A stretch of DNA of 64,000 nucleotides from 66-474 sp039923855 (GCA_039923855.1 JBDTBW010000085.1:8581-72580), one strand, 5' to 3'. Numbered from the stretch's first letter, positions 39,142 through 49,025 are shown. Program-made: numbers and translations. The notes: generated from the letters alone by a model not told the origin.

Positions 39142-40083
39142 ATGAGCCCGGCCTCGATTTCATCGCGCGCGAAGGCGCAATGGCAGATCCACTTCTGCGT
39201 GGTGCTGTGGGGATTCACCGCGATCCTCGGCAAGCTGATCACGCTGGCGGCGCTGCCGCTGGTGTGGTGGCGGATGCTGCTCGTCACCGCGGCGCTGCTG
39301 CTGATCCCGCGGGTGTGGCGCGGTCTGCGCGCGCTTACGCCACGCCTGCTTGCCGCGTATGTCGGCATCGGCGTGCTGGTGTCGCTGCACTGGCTGACGT
39401 TTTACGGCGCGATCAAACTGGCCAACGCCTCGGTCGCCGCCACTTGTATTGCGTTGGCGCCGGTTTTCCTTGCCATGATCGAACCGGCTATCGCGCGCAA
39501 GCGCTTCGATCCACGCGAATTGCTGCTCGGCATCGCGGTGGTGCCCGGCGTGGCGCTGGTGGTCGGCGGCATCCCTTCGGCGATGCGCGTCGGCGTCGCG
39601 GTGGGCGCGCTGTCGGCATTGTTCGTCGCCTGTTTCGGCGCGCTCAACAAACGCATGGTCGAACATGCCGATCCACTCACCGTGACCTGCCTGGAACTCG
39701 GCGCGGGCGCGGTATTCCTGACCTTGCTCGCACCGCTGTTGCCGCACGCAGGTTCGGCATTCGTGTTGCCCGATCCGCACGATGCGCTGCTGCTGCTTGC
39801 GCTCGCGCTGGGCTGCACGCTGCTTCCATTCGCGTTGTCGCTGGTCGCGCTGCGGCAACTTTCGGCGTTTACCGTGCAGCTCGCGGTGAATCTGGAACCC
39901 GTTTACGCGATCGTGCTGGCGATCGTGCTGCTGGGCGAGCAGCACCAGCTCGAACCGCTGTTTTATCTTGGTGTCGCGATCATCCTCGGCGCGGTGTTCG
40001 CGCACCCGCTGATCTCAAGACAGGTGCCCGCGATGCCGCAACGGCAGATGCTCGGCACGGCGGAATCGAAAGGCATCGATTGA
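39142..40083 (+). CDS. EamA/DMT-superfamily transporter
   Basis: 313 aa with ten predicted membrane helices in two EamA repeats (each opening with a helix like WQIHFCVVLWGFTAILGKL and LVALRQLSAFTVQLAVNLEP). Members export amino acids or other metabolites. The substrate is not evident. It follows the AsmA gene by 48 nt and is convergent with the DUF1345 gene after 7 nt. Confidence 0.92.
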   Translation: MSPASISSRAKAQWQIHFCVVLWGFTAILGKLITLAALPLVWWRMLLVTAALLLIPRVWRGLRALTPRLLAAYVGIGVLVSLHWLTFYGAIKLANASVAATCIALAPVFLAMIEPAIARKRFDPRELLLGIAVVPGVALVVGGIPSAMRVGVAVGALSALFVACFGALNKRMVEHADPLTVTCLELGAGAVFLTLLAPLLPHAGSAFVLPDPHDALLLLALALGCTLLPFALSLVALRQLSAFTVQLAVNLEPVYAIVLAIVLLGEQHQLEPLFYLGVAIILGAVFAHPLISRQVPAMPQRQMLGTAESKGID

Positions 40084-40090
40084 GCACTTG

Positions 40091-40771
40091 TCAGGCCCTG
40101 CCAGCGACGACATTGACGCTCAACGCGATGATGATCACATTGAAGAAGAATGCGATGACGGCGTGGGCAAGCGCCACCCGGCGGATTTCGCGTTCGCTGA
40201 TCTGCACGTCGGAAACCTGGAAGGTCATGCCGATCACGAAAGCGAAATAAACGAAGTCCCAGTAATCGGGTTCCTTGGTGCCCGGAAACTCAAGACCGCT
40301 ATTCTTGCCGCCGCTGTCACCATAAAACTCATGCGCGTAGTGCAGGGCGAAGATCGTGTTGAAGAACAGCCACGCCAATAAAAGGCTACATGCCGCCAGC
40401 ACGATTGCGATCACACCGCCGCCCTTGCTGGCATGCAATTCGACACCCAGCGCGACCAGGGCGATCCCCGACACTCCGGCGCTGCTCAGCAAAAAGCCCC
40501 AGTAGCCCTCGTCCTGGGTGCGCGCACGCTGCCGCATCGAACTGGTCTTTGAATGGGCGAACATCCACACCGTCGATCCGAGGAAAATCACCGTCGCGAT
40601 ATCGAACGCCAGCAACACGCCGAGCGCTGGCTGCATGCCGCTCACGATCAACACGATGATGAGAACGAAGAAGATCGCCGCGCACACGCTGAAACGCGGA
40701 CGCCGGCGCACGCCGTGCAAATGCCGTGCAAGCCATCCCTTGCGAGGCGTTGCGGATTTGCTCGCCGTCAT
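40091..40771 (-). CDS. DUF1345 membrane protein
   Basis: 226 aa with five hydrophobic segments. The DUF1345 core is recognisable in GVLLAFDIATVIFL, AWLFFNTIFALHYAHEFY and EPDYWDFVYFAFVIGMTFQVSDVQIS. A start at 40804 would add 11 residues. Function is unknown in the family. Confidence 0.88.
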   Translation of the reverse strand: MTASKSATPRKGWLARHLHGVRRRPRFSVCAAIFFVLIIVLIVSGMQPALGVLLAFDIATVIFLGSTVWMFAHSKTSSMRQRARTQDEGYWGFLLSSAGVSGIALVALGVELHASKGGGVIAIVLAACSLLLAWLFFNTIFALHYAHEFYGDSGGKNSGLEFPGTKEPDYWDFVYFAFVIGMTFQVSDVQISEREIRRVALAHAVIAFFFNVIIIALSVNVVAGRA

Positions 40772-40834
40772 GCGTTTTGCAGCCCTGAGGAAATAACTTT
40801 GCATCGATCATACCGGTGTGCCGCCAACGCGGTG

Positions 40835-41302
40835 CTAACGCGCCCAGGACTCGTGCCCGTATATGATCCGCCAGTCTCGCGGAAATTTTTTCCAGATGTA
40901 GGTGATGACGAAGTTCCGTTACTTGCCTTTCCATTCGCCAACGTGCGGCGCGAAGCGTGGGTAGTAGTAGTCAGCATCAGATCCGCGGCCAGCGGCATGA
41001 ACTCGGCATTGCCGCTTGGTGTGTAGACGGCGTCGGATTTGCCGTTGCGCCACCACTTCAACTGTTGCGCGTGCAAGGCATCCCAACCACGGATGGTCTC
41101 GCCATCGATCACGAAGACCAGGCTCGGCTGGTGCAGGAATGGCGCCATAAACGCATCGGTGTCGTGCGCGTTGGCCGCGCGCTGCATGCCACTCCATACC
41201 GACCGGATCTGTTGCTGCGCTGACGAGGGACTGGATGCGGCATGGGCGCACCACGCAAGTATTACGCATGCGAGGGATCACGAGATCCGAGAGCTTCTTC
41301 AT
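40835..41302 (-). pseudogene. Secreted NTF2/SnoaL-like protein broken by two frameshifts
   Basis: Pieced together, the reading is MKKLSDLVI, then (frame +1 at the CCC near 41274-41276) LACVILAWCAHAASS, completing a signal peptide. It continues through an NTF2-like body (MQRAANAHDTDAFMAPFLHQ ... GETIRGWDALHAQQLKWW ... FMPLAADLMLTTTTHASRR) to GKASN. It then shifts back near 40917 to RNFVITYIWKKFPRDWRIIY and GHESWAR before TAG at 40835. Correcting one extra C and one missing C gives a normal 155-aa protein. Either a decayed gene or two base-call errors. Confidence 0.72.
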
Positions 41303-41348
41303 CGCGATTTTGCCCAAAAGAGAATTCGCCCGAACACTTTGCCCGTCT

Positions 41349-42719
41349 TCATGATTCGTTCCCGATTGTATCCTTGCGCAGCCACACCACGCCGCGATAA
41401 AGCGGATAACTCGCGACCAACAGCGCCAGCGCGATCAAACTGTGGCGCGGATCGCCGAACGCGACTCCGATCAGGAACACCAAGCCGATCGCGAATCCGG
41501 CGATGCTGCTCCACGGATAACCCCATGCGCGATAAGGCCGTGGCGTGTCCGGCTCGCGCCAGCGCAACACCCACACCGAGACGAACATCAACAGATACAG
41601 CACCACCATCAGGGCCACGGTGATTTGCAACACCACGGTGAAGGTGCCGGAAACCAGGAACGCCGTGCCCAGCATGACGCTCAAGAGCAATGCCACGCTC
41701 GGCGTGCCGCCGGCATTGACGCGGGTGGCCTGGTGTGCAAACAGCCGATCGCGCCCCATCGCCAGCAGCGTGCGTGGACCGGACATGATGCTTGTATTGA
41801 TGACGCCAAGCACCGATACGATGACGATCGCGCGGATGATGCGGTCGCCGCGTTCGCCGAACAGGATACCCGCGACCGTACCGCCGGCAAAAGAATCGTG
41901 CGCCAATTGTGCCAAGGGAATCACGTACAGAAATGCCGCATTCAGCAGCAAATAGAGCACGATGATCATCGCCAGACCGCGGAACATCGAACGCGGAATT
42001 TCGCGGCCAGGATCGCGTAGTTCCTCCCCGAAGTAGACGGAATATTGGTAGCCGTTGTAGGTGAAGAAGACCCCTTGCAGCGCCAACACCAGCGCGAGCA
42101 TCCACGCGGCGCCATGTGGCAGCGGTGGCGTCGCGACGGTGGTTGATGCCGTGGAATGCGGCAACACGAAAGCCGCGACCACCAGCGCGCCGAGGCCCAC
42201 TGTCTTGGCCACCGTGGTGATCGTCTGCACCTGACCGCCCCAGCGCACCCGATGCCATTGCATCGCCGCCAAGGTGCCATAAACCGCGAATGCCACGGCG
42301 GTCGTGTGCCCGTTGAGCGACGGCAGCAACACACCGGAATATTCGCCGATCAGCAACGCCAACCCCGCGCAGATCGCGCAATCCTGCAGCCAATTGATAT
42401 AGCCGACGAAGAAGCCGGCGTAATCGCCCAGCGCGCGTCGCGCGAACACATAGGGGCCGCCCGCGCACGGAATCATCGCGCCGAGTTCTGAAAACGCCGT
42501 CGCACCCAGCAAGGCGTTGATGCCTCCGAACAACCACACCGCCATGATCAGCCACACGTTCGGCAGCAAGGCTGCGATGTCACCCGGCGTATGCAGGATG
42601 CCGCCACCGATCGTGGTGCCGATCGCGATCGCCAGCGCAAACGCCATGCCGAACACGCGCAGCAGATGGCCTTTGGGTCTGGCGCCAACAGCGGGCAACT
42701 TCAAACTGGTGGTTTGCAT
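41349..42719 (-). CDS. APC-family amino acid permease
   Basis: About 456 aa with twelve membrane helices. TM1 has the substrate-binding glycine motif GTTIGGGILHTPGDIAALLP, and TM6 the FTYNGYQYSVYFGEEL region, as in amino acid/polyamine/organocation transporters. The start at 42719 (MQTTSLKLPA) is preferred over 42740. It lies 31 nt from the stop of the large BNR-repeat gene in the same direction. Confidence 0.92.
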   Translation of the reverse strand: MQTTSLKLPAVGARPKGHLLRVFGMAFALAIAIGTTIGGGILHTPGDIAALLPNVWLIMAVWLFGGINALLGATAFSELGAMIPCAGGPYVFARRALGDYAGFFVGYINWLQDCAICAGLALLIGEYSGVLLPSLNGHTTAVAFAVYGTLAAMQWHRVRWGGQVQTITTVAKTVGLGALVVAAFVLPHSTASTTVATPPLPHGAAWMLALVLALQGVFFTYNGYQYSVYFGEELRDPGREIPRSMFRGLAMIIVLYLLLNAAFLYVIPLAQLAHDSFAGGTVAGILFGERGDRIIRAIVIVSVLGVINTSIMSGPRTLLAMGRDRLFAHQATRVNAGGTPSVALLLSVMLGTAFLVSGTFTVVLQITVALMVVLYLLMFVSVWVLRWREPDTPRPYRAWGYPWSSIAGFAIGLVFLIGVAFGDPRHSLIALALLVASYPLYRGVVWLRKDTIGNES

Positions 42720-42750
42720 GGAACCCCCCGATGCCACCATACGCCTTAGA

Positions 42751-45700
42751 TCATTTGGTCGCCGCGTCGATCGCCGCTAGCAGTTTCTGTTCGTCCGAAC
42801 TGGATTCCTGATCGAGTTGTTGGAACACCGCGGATTGGGCCGCCGTCGGCCGGGCATAGGCAAGTCCGATGTCAGCCTGAAGATAGGCCAGGTGGCTCTT
42901 GAGTTTGGTCTCGTGCAGCAGCGGGCCTTCGCTCGATTGCAGGTCGAGCTGGACCACGGAAGCGATGGCTTGATTGAGTGCATCGAGCGCGGGCGCGGCC
43001 TGTTGCTGGCTCAGCTTTCCATTGGCGATCGCCGTCTGGAGATTGACGCGCGCTTCGATTGCCTGGTTGATGGCCTGATCGAGCCGATCGAGTGTCTGGT
43101 GAATTTTCATCTGCAACGCAAAGCGCGCTTGCAGATCCGCCGGGCTGGACTTGAACCGTGGATCAAGCATCACGGTGAAGTTCCGCTGCGTTTTCCTGCC
43201 GCCATAATCCAGGGCCACCCGATAGGTGCCGGGCATGACCTGCGGACCCGAAACCTCGTCCGCGAGACCGCCCGCGGGAATCGGCGAGTAAAAACCTTTG
43301 ACCTCCGCCGCGTCGGGATAACGCAAGTTCCACTGGAAGCGATTCATCCCCGGCTCGGCAGCCGTGAGCTTGCGTTCCGCCTTGGCCTTGCGCTGCGCTG
43401 GGGTCAGGTCACTTTCATCTTGCCCGTTCCCGCCCTGTACGTTCTCGTTATGTTCGTTCTGGTTTTGCTCGTTCTCGTTCTTCTTGTTCTTCGCTTTCAA
43501 ATGCAGATCGAAGCTGCGAATCAGGCTTCCCTCGGCTTTGGCGAACGTGAGGTTGACCGGCGTCGAGCCGTTGTAATTTGCCGGAAGCCGAAAAAACACC
43601 GTGGCGCCGAACGGCGGATTCTTGCCGGCGCCCTTGGCCTGGCGCGGCTGATCCGGCTTGCCGTAGGCGTGGGTCAGCCATGCCTGTTGCGGCGCGAACA
43701 AATCCGTACCGGAAGTCGCCACGGCTGTTTGCTTGCCGAGTTGTTCGAGCAACACCAGGTTGTCGAGCACCCAGAACGCGCGTCCGTGCGTGGCCGCCAC
43801 CAGCGCGCCCTGCCTGGTGTCGATCGCCAGATCGCGTATCTCGGCGTGAGGCAGGTTGAGCGTCAGCGGTTGCCAATTCGCGCCGGTGTCGAAACTGACG
43901 TACACCGTATTTTTCGTACCAAGGAACAGCAGGTTCGCATCATTCGGATCCTGGCGCACGGCGAGCGCGTACTGGTCGTCGGGCAACCCATTGGTAATCG
44001 CCTTCCAGGTGTGACCGTAATTCGTGGTTTTGAACACGTAGGGCTTGAAGTCGTCCCACATGTAACGGCTGGCGGTGAGCCAAGTCGTACCCTTGTCTGT
44101 ATGCGAGGGCTCGATCGTGGTAATCAACGAAGGCGCAGACAGCGTCGGCGGCGTGACCGCGTTCCAGTGCGCGCCGCCATCCTGGGTGACATGGACCAGG
44201 CCGTCGCTCGATCCCGCCCAGATCACGTTGCCATCCATCGGCGCGACCGCCAGCGCCGAAATCGTCGGATAAATCTCCGCGCTTGATTGATCGATATCCA
44301 CCGGACCGCCGGTCGCCGCCTCGGTGCTCGCCACGTTGCGCGTCAGATCGGGGCTGATGGCCTGCCAGGTCGCGCCGTGATCATCGCTCTTCATCACGTA
44401 TTGCGAACCGATAAGCAACTCGTCCGGATTGGCCGCCGAGAACAGGATCGGATGCGTCCAACCGAAGCGGTACTTCAGTTCATCCGATGCAGCGCCCTCG
44501 CGATAGAGCGGCCAAGGACTGACGCTCTGGAACTGCTCGTCGTCCATGTCGTACTTGAGGAAGATGCTGTAGTAGCCGCTGCCGAAAGTGATTTTGGGAT
44601 TGCCCGGCTGCGGCGCAACCGACGTGCTCTCGCCGTAGGCAACCGAATGCCACGCGGACAATGGAATCTTCTTGTCGGCCGTCGCGCTCGGGCCCTCGAA
44701 CGAACCTTCGTCCTGCTGCGCGCCATAGATATGGAACGGGAACTGATCGTCCAGGCTCACCTTGTAGAACTGTCCGGTCGGCTGATTGTGTTCGCTGCTC
44801 CAGGTTTTGCCGCGGTCGGTCGAAACCGTCGCACCGCCGTCGTTGCCTTCGAGCAGGATGTCGGTGTTGTTCGGGTTGATCCAGATGGTGTGGTTGTCGC
44901 CATGCGGCGTGTGTAATTCCTTGGACGTCTTGGCGCCGTCGTGGGAAACGAACAGCGCATCTACCTGCGGCATGTACACGGTGTCGGGGTCCTTGGGATC
45001 GACGAAGATCGCCATGTAGTAGAACGCGCGCTGGCGCAACTTCCACTGGGCATTGACCTGCTTCCAGTTCGCACCGCCGTCATCGGAGCGGAATACGCCG
45101 CCGTCCTTGGCCTGGATGGTGCTGTAGACCACATTCGGTTTGCTGGCGGCAACGGCCAAGCCGATCTTGCCGAGCACGCCCTTGGGCAGACCGGCGTGAT
45201 CGGTGATGTTGGTCCAGTGCGCGCCGCCGTCGGTGGTTTTGTAGATGCCGCTGCCGGGGCCGCCACTAGCGAGACGCCACGGCGTGCGATAAGCCTGCCA
45301 CGCCGCCGCGTACAGTACCGCCGGATTTTGGGGGTCCATCACCAGATCGACCACGCCGGTCTTGTCGTCGACGAACAGAATTTTTTTCCAGGTCTTGCCG
45401 CCATCTGTGGTCTTGAACACCCCGCGCTGCTGTCCGGGCACGAACACGTGTCCCATCGACGCGACGTAAACCACATCCGGATTGTTCGGATCGACGATCA
45501 GGCTCATCGTCGTGTGCGTGTCGCGCAGGCCCGCATAGGTCCAGGTCTTGCCGGCGTCGGCGCTCTTGTAGACGCCGTCGCCGGTGATCATGTCGCCGCG
45601 GATGTCGCTCTCGCCGGTGCCCGCGTAAATGATCTTGGGATTCGAAGGCGCCACCGCGAGCGCGCCGATGCTGTCGCTGGTGCTCGGCCAACCGTCGCTG

Positions 45701-45969
45701 ATGTTCTTCCAGCTTATGCCGTAGTTGGTGCTCTTCCACACGCCGCCATCGACGCCGCCCATGTAGAACAGATCGGGTTTATCGGCCACGCCCGCCACCG
45801 TGACAACGCGGCCGCCGATGTAGGGGCCGACGCTGCGCCACTTGAGCTTGCCCATCAGCATCTGCGAAGTCGCGTTATCCGCACAGACCGCAGCGGGCAG
45901 CAGCAACGCTGCAATGGCGATAGCGAAACCGACCGTGATCGAAGAATGGGTGCGGACACGACGCTTCAT
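42751..45969 (-). CDS. Large secreted BNR/VPS10-like beta-propeller protein
   Basis: 1072 aa with a signal peptide (VGFAIAIAALLLPAAVCA). About ten Asp-box motifs of the form S/T-x-D-x-G-x-x-W (KSADAGKTW, KTTDGGKTW, RSDDGGANW, STDRGKTW, KTTNYGHTW and others) build two beta-propellers. A C-terminal helical region ends in LDQAINQAIEARVNLQTAI. Near residue 825 a run rich in Asn, Glu, Gln and Lys is encoded by imperfect GTTCTC/GTTCTT repeats (43441-43497). Similar proteins are annotated as sialidase-like or sortilin-like; catalytic residues of sialidases were not identified. Start at 45969 excludes 25 upstream residues. Confidence 0.88.
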   Translation of the reverse strand: MKRRVRTHSSITVGFAIAIAALLLPAAVCADNATSQMLMGKLKWRSVGPYIGGRVVTVAGVADKPDLFYMGGVDGGVWKSTNYGISWKNISDGWPSTSDSIGALAVAPSNPKIIYAGTGESDIRGDMITGDGVYKSADAGKTWTYAGLRDTHTTMSLIVDPNNPDVVYVASMGHVFVPGQQRGVFKTTDGGKTWKKILFVDDKTGVVDLVMDPQNPAVLYAAAWQAYRTPWRLASGGPGSGIYKTTDGGAHWTNITDHAGLPKGVLGKIGLAVAASKPNVVYSTIQAKDGGVFRSDDGGANWKQVNAQWKLRQRAFYYMAIFVDPKDPDTVYMPQVDALFVSHDGAKTSKELHTPHGDNHTIWINPNNTDILLEGNDGGATVSTDRGKTWSSEHNQPTGQFYKVSLDDQFPFHIYGAQQDEGSFEGPSATADKKIPLSAWHSVAYGESTSVAPQPGNPKITFGSGYYSIFLKYDMDDEQFQSVSPWPLYREGAASDELKYRFGWTHPILFSAANPDELLIGSQYVMKSDDHGATWQAISPDLTRNVASTEAATGGPVDIDQSSAEIYPTISALAVAPMDGNVIWAGSSDGLVHVTQDGGAHWNAVTPPTLSAPSLITTIEPSHTDKGTTWLTASRYMWDDFKPYVFKTTNYGHTWKAITNGLPDDQYALAVRQDPNDANLLFLGTKNTVYVSFDTGANWQPLTLNLPHAEIRDLAIDTRQGALVAATHGRAFWVLDNLVLLEQLGKQTAVATSGTDLFAPQQAWLTHAYGKPDQPRQAKGAGKNPPFGATVFFRLPANYNGSTPVNLTFAKAEGSLIRSFDLHLKAKNKKNENEQNQNEHNENVQGGNGQDESDLTPAQRKAKAERKLTAAEPGMNRFQWNLRYPDAAEVKGFYSPIPAGGLADEVSGPQVMPGTYRVALDYGGRKTQRNFTVMLDPRFKSSPADLQARFALQMKIHQTLDRLDQAINQAIEARVNLQTAIANGKLSQQQAAPALDALNQAIASVVQLDLQSSEGPLLHETKLKSHLAYLQADIGLAYARPTAAQSAVFQQLDQESSSDEQKLLAAIDAATK

Positions 45970-46240
45970 GGTGTTTGCTCCTGTATGCAAGCGGCGGCGG
46001 ACCCTCCGCGCGGCCGACGCACGATGCCCGAGTATGCGCCACAAGCCATCTTACGGAAAATTAACGGAATGTTGCGGTGCAGTAGCAAAAACGGAAGTTC
46101 ATTGCATCGCGGACGCTTCGTCAAGCCGGGACTGCTGCTCCACGATCTGGATGCCTTGAAGCAACGCGAATATTACGGCGACATGCGGCAATGCCCCCAG
46201 CTTTGACTTGCGTTACTTCAGCTTTGCTACATGCCAGCGG
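45970..46240. other. Intergenic region between the BNR-repeat and TolB/TPR genes
   Basis: A 271-bp gap upstream of the BNR gene. An AT-rich stretch near 46045-46075 (read on the minus strand, TTAATTTTCCGTAAGATGG) is the best place for its promoter. No gene is seen. Confidence 0.5.
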
Positions 46241-48082
46241 TCACGGACTGGCGCTGTCGGCCGACACCCGAGCGACCAGCGCCTGAAAGCGCGGATCGCC
46301 ATGCAGCGGTTCGAACCACGGGCTCATCCAAAGACTCACCATGTGCACGGAGCGATCGTGGTACGCCTGTTCGAGCGCGGCGAAAGCCTGGTCCTTTTCG
46401 CCGAGCGCGGCATGGATCGCGGCGACGTGGCTGCGATCGACATAGCGGCTACGTGCGGCGGTTTCGAGTTGCGCGATCACCGCGCGCGCCTTCGCGGAAT
46501 CGCCGACGTGCGCCTGACAGATCGCGAGTTGCGGTCCGGACGGACTGACCGGAACGTGCGCGAGTGTGTAACGATCGACACACGCCTGCCAATGACCGAA
46601 CGCGGCATCGACATACGCCACCGCATCGGTATCGTAGGAAAAGGCGGGATCGAGACGGCGCACACGCTGTGCCAGCATCATCGCACCTGATTCGTCGCCT
46701 TGCGCGATCGCGGCGAACCCTTCCCAGCGCGGGAACCAGGCGTTCAGCGGATCGAGCTTTTCCGCAATCCGGAATTCATCGCGCGCGCGCGCCGGATCCT
46801 TGTCGATGCGCAACCGGTATAGCCCGAAGATGGCGTGCGCCTCCGCCAAGCCCGGATTCAACGCGACCGCGCGTTCCAGCTCGCGTTTCGCGCCGGCGAA
46901 ATCCCACTCGTAATTCATCAGGATGAAGCCGAGCTGCAAATGTCCCATGGCCAGCTTGTCGTTCAACGCGACCGCTTTCTCGGCGGCGCCGCGCATCGCC
47001 GGCAACACGTCGAGCGGCGCGCGATACGCGTCGGCAAGATAACCATAGGCCTGCGCCATCCCTGCCCAGGCCGCGGCATAGTTCGGATCCTCGGCGATCG
47101 CCTGATCGAACAAGGCGATGGCCTGATTCAGGCTGGCCTCGTCGGTATGCCAGTACAACCGGATCGCGCGCAGATACAGATCATGCGCTTGCGGATTGGC
47201 CGTACCGACGTTTACCAGCGGCTGGCCGGCGGCGGCGCCCAGCGTGACCGCGAGCGCCTTGACCACCGCGCCGGAAATATTGTCTTCCAGGGCAAACAGG
47301 CCTTGCATCTTGCGATCGTATTGTTGCGACCACAGTTGCACGCCCGTTTTCGTATCGTCCAGCTCGACGGTGATGCGAAGATCGTCGCCGGTGCGCTGCA
47401 CGGTTCCCGACAACAGGCTGCGCACATCCAGCTCGCGGCCGATGGTTGCCGCGCTTACGTTGCTGTTGCGGAAACTGAAAGAGGATTCGCGCCCGATCAC
47501 TTTCAGTCCCGGCAGCTTCGTCAACGCATTCAGCACTTCCTCGCTGATGCCTTCTCCGAGGTAATTGTCGTTCGGATCGCCACTCAGATTGACCAGCGGC
47601 AGCACCGCGATCGATTTGGACGCGCGCACCGGATTGGGGGACATGGGCGAGCTTTCGACAGCGGGCGTATCAGTCACTCGCTTCACGGCAGGCGTCACAT
47701 GTCGCGCCTGCGCCGATGCAATCCGGCCGCGATCGAAATGCCAGTAAACGCCGCCCGCGAGCGCGGCGATCAAGATTCCGACAACTCCGATCCCCAGCGC
47801 GATGTGGCGTGCGCGTGGATGCACTTCGCCCGTCACGGCATCGGTACCGGTGCGCGCGACCCCTTCCGGGCTGACGTAGAACGCCCATGCAAGCAGCAGC
47901 GCGACGGGAAACCCGATCAGGATCAACGCGACCACCGCGCGCGTTAACCACTCCGGCAGCAACAGCAACGGAAACGTTATCGCCGCGATCTGGATCAGCA
48001 ACCATGCCACGACCGCGTACACCACAGCCACGCGAAAAATGTGGTGGCGTTTGAGTCGCTCGAATAGCTGGAGTTTTTCCAC
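46241..48082 (-). CDS. TolB-like/TPR membrane protein (copy 2)
   Basis: 613 aa, exactly the length of the paralogue at 12097-13938, when started at the GTG at 48082. Aligning the two (ERLKRHHIFRVAVVYAVVAW with RELRRRHVFRVAAAYAVVGW) puts both starts 13 residues before the shared His. An ATG at 48115 would add 11. Three membrane helices, a TolB-like domain (SIAVLPLVNLSGDPNDNYLGEG) and TPR-type helices follow the same order. It lies upstream of the BNR-repeat gene in the same direction and is divergent from fdhD. Confidence 0.86.
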   Translation of the reverse strand: MEKLQLFERLKRHHIFRVAVVYAVVAWLLIQIAAITFPLLLLPEWLTRAVVALILIGFPVALLLAWAFYVSPEGVARTGTDAVTGEVHPRARHIALGIGVVGILIAALAGGVYWHFDRGRIASAQARHVTPAVKRVTDTPAVESSPMSPNPVRASKSIAVLPLVNLSGDPNDNYLGEGISEEVLNALTKLPGLKVIGRESSFSFRNSNVSAATIGRELDVRSLLSGTVQRTGDDLRITVELDDTKTGVQLWSQQYDRKMQGLFALEDNISGAVVKALAVTLGAAAGQPLVNVGTANPQAHDLYLRAIRLYWHTDEASLNQAIALFDQAIAEDPNYAAAWAGMAQAYGYLADAYRAPLDVLPAMRGAAEKAVALNDKLAMGHLQLGFILMNYEWDFAGAKRELERAVALNPGLAEAHAIFGLYRLRIDKDPARARDEFRIAEKLDPLNAWFPRWEGFAAIAQGDESGAMMLAQRVRRLDPAFSYDTDAVAYVDAAFGHWQACVDRYTLAHVPVSPSGPQLAICQAHVGDSAKARAVIAQLETAARSRYVDRSHVAAIHAALGEKDQAFAALEQAYHDRSVHMVSLWMSPWFEPLHGDPRFQALVARVSADSASP

Positions 48083-48163
48083 CCCATTCCCCAAGACGGC
48101 GTGCGCTACATGCATCTTAACGCCGTGCGGCCACGCGCGCGCTGTTGGCAACGACACGCGGTT

Positions 48164-48178
48164 TATACTTGCGCCATG
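48164..48178 (+). promoter_or_regulatory. TATACT -10 element at the fdhD start
   Basis: TATACT at 48164-48169 is six bases before the fdhD ATG at 48176, so transcription should begin at or next to the start codon. No good -35 at 17 bp is seen; TTGGCA lies only 13 bp upstream. No Shine-Dalgarno is visible. Confidence 0.4.
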
Positions 48179-49003
48179 ATCGCTGAAACGGATGACCCGG
48201 GCCTGCGCGGCGCCCCGGCACTGCGCATCGAGGGCGCAGGCCGCGACACGTTCGTCGATTGCGTGGTCGAGGAAACACCGGTTGCGCTGCTCTACAACGG
48301 CCGCCCTTACGCGGTAATGATGGCGACGCCACGCGACCTCGCCGATTTCGCTCTGGGCTTCGCGCTGAGCGAGGGCGTGGTCGAACGCGCCACCGAGTTC
48401 GAGCTGGTCGATTGTCTGCGCGGCGAGCACGGGATTTCGTTGCAGGCGTTGATACCCGCCGCGCGTTTTGAGGCGCTGGAAACGCGCAAGCGCAATCTTG
48501 CCGGGCGCAGCGGCTGCGGATTATGCGGCGTGGAGTCGCTACAGGAAGCGATCCGCCCGTTAGGTCGGGTGGAATCCGACCCGCGGATCGACAGCGAGAC
48601 GGTGCGAGGCGGCTTGCGCCGCCTCGCCGAGCATCAGCCCTTGAACACGCGCAGCGGCGGGGTGCACGCGGCGGCCTTCGTGCACCCCGACGGCATCCTG
48701 GTGCGCGAGGATGTCGGCCGCCACAACGCGCTCGACAAGTTGATCGGCGCGCTGGCGAACGCGGCCGACCACGATGCTGCCGCGATCGCGTGGCGAAACG
48801 GCGCGGGCTTTCTCGCGATCACTTCGCGCGCGTCCTACGAAATCGTGCACAAGGCAGCCAGTGCCGGCATCGCGGTGATCGCCGCGATCTCGGCGCCAAC
48901 GTCGCTGGCGATCCGCCTTGCCGACGAAGCGGGTATGACCTTGATCGCATTTGCCCGCGCGGACGCGATGAACATCTACACGCATCCACAACGCATTGTC
49001 TGA
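48176..49003 (+). CDS. fdhD: Formate dehydrogenase accessory sulfurtransferase FdhD
   Basis: FdhD passes sulfur from IscS to the bis-MGD molybdenum cofactor of formate dehydrogenases. The 275-aa protein has the sulfur-carrying Cys pair in RSGCGLCGVE, the EETPVALLYNGRPY start region, and the GVHAAAFV and GRHNALDKLIGA motifs. No formate dehydrogenase or molybdopterin genes lie in the window, so its client is elsewhere. Confidence 0.94.
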   Translation: MIAETDDPGLRGAPALRIEGAGRDTFVDCVVEETPVALLYNGRPYAVMMATPRDLADFALGFALSEGVVERATEFELVDCLRGEHGISLQALIPAARFEALETRKRNLAGRSGCGLCGVESLQEAIRPLGRVESDPRIDSETVRGGLRRLAEHQPLNTRSGGVHAAAFVHPDGILVREDVGRHNALDKLIGALANAADHDAAAIAWRNGAGFLAITSRASYEIVHKAASAGIAVIAAISAPTSLAIRLADEAGMTLIAFARADAMNIYTHPQRIV

Positions 49004-49025
49004 TAACTCGCCGCGCGAGCGACGA

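Noticed and set aside
43364..43576. Plus-strand 70-aa Cys/Phe/Leu-rich frame with membrane-like segments opposite the BNR gene
   Set aside because: Hydrophobicity comes from the antisense of the Glu/Asn/Lys tract; no start signal.
48176..49003. A formate dehydrogenase operon around fdhD
   Set aside because: Neighbouring genes are unrelated; no Mo-enzyme or cofactor genes are in the window.
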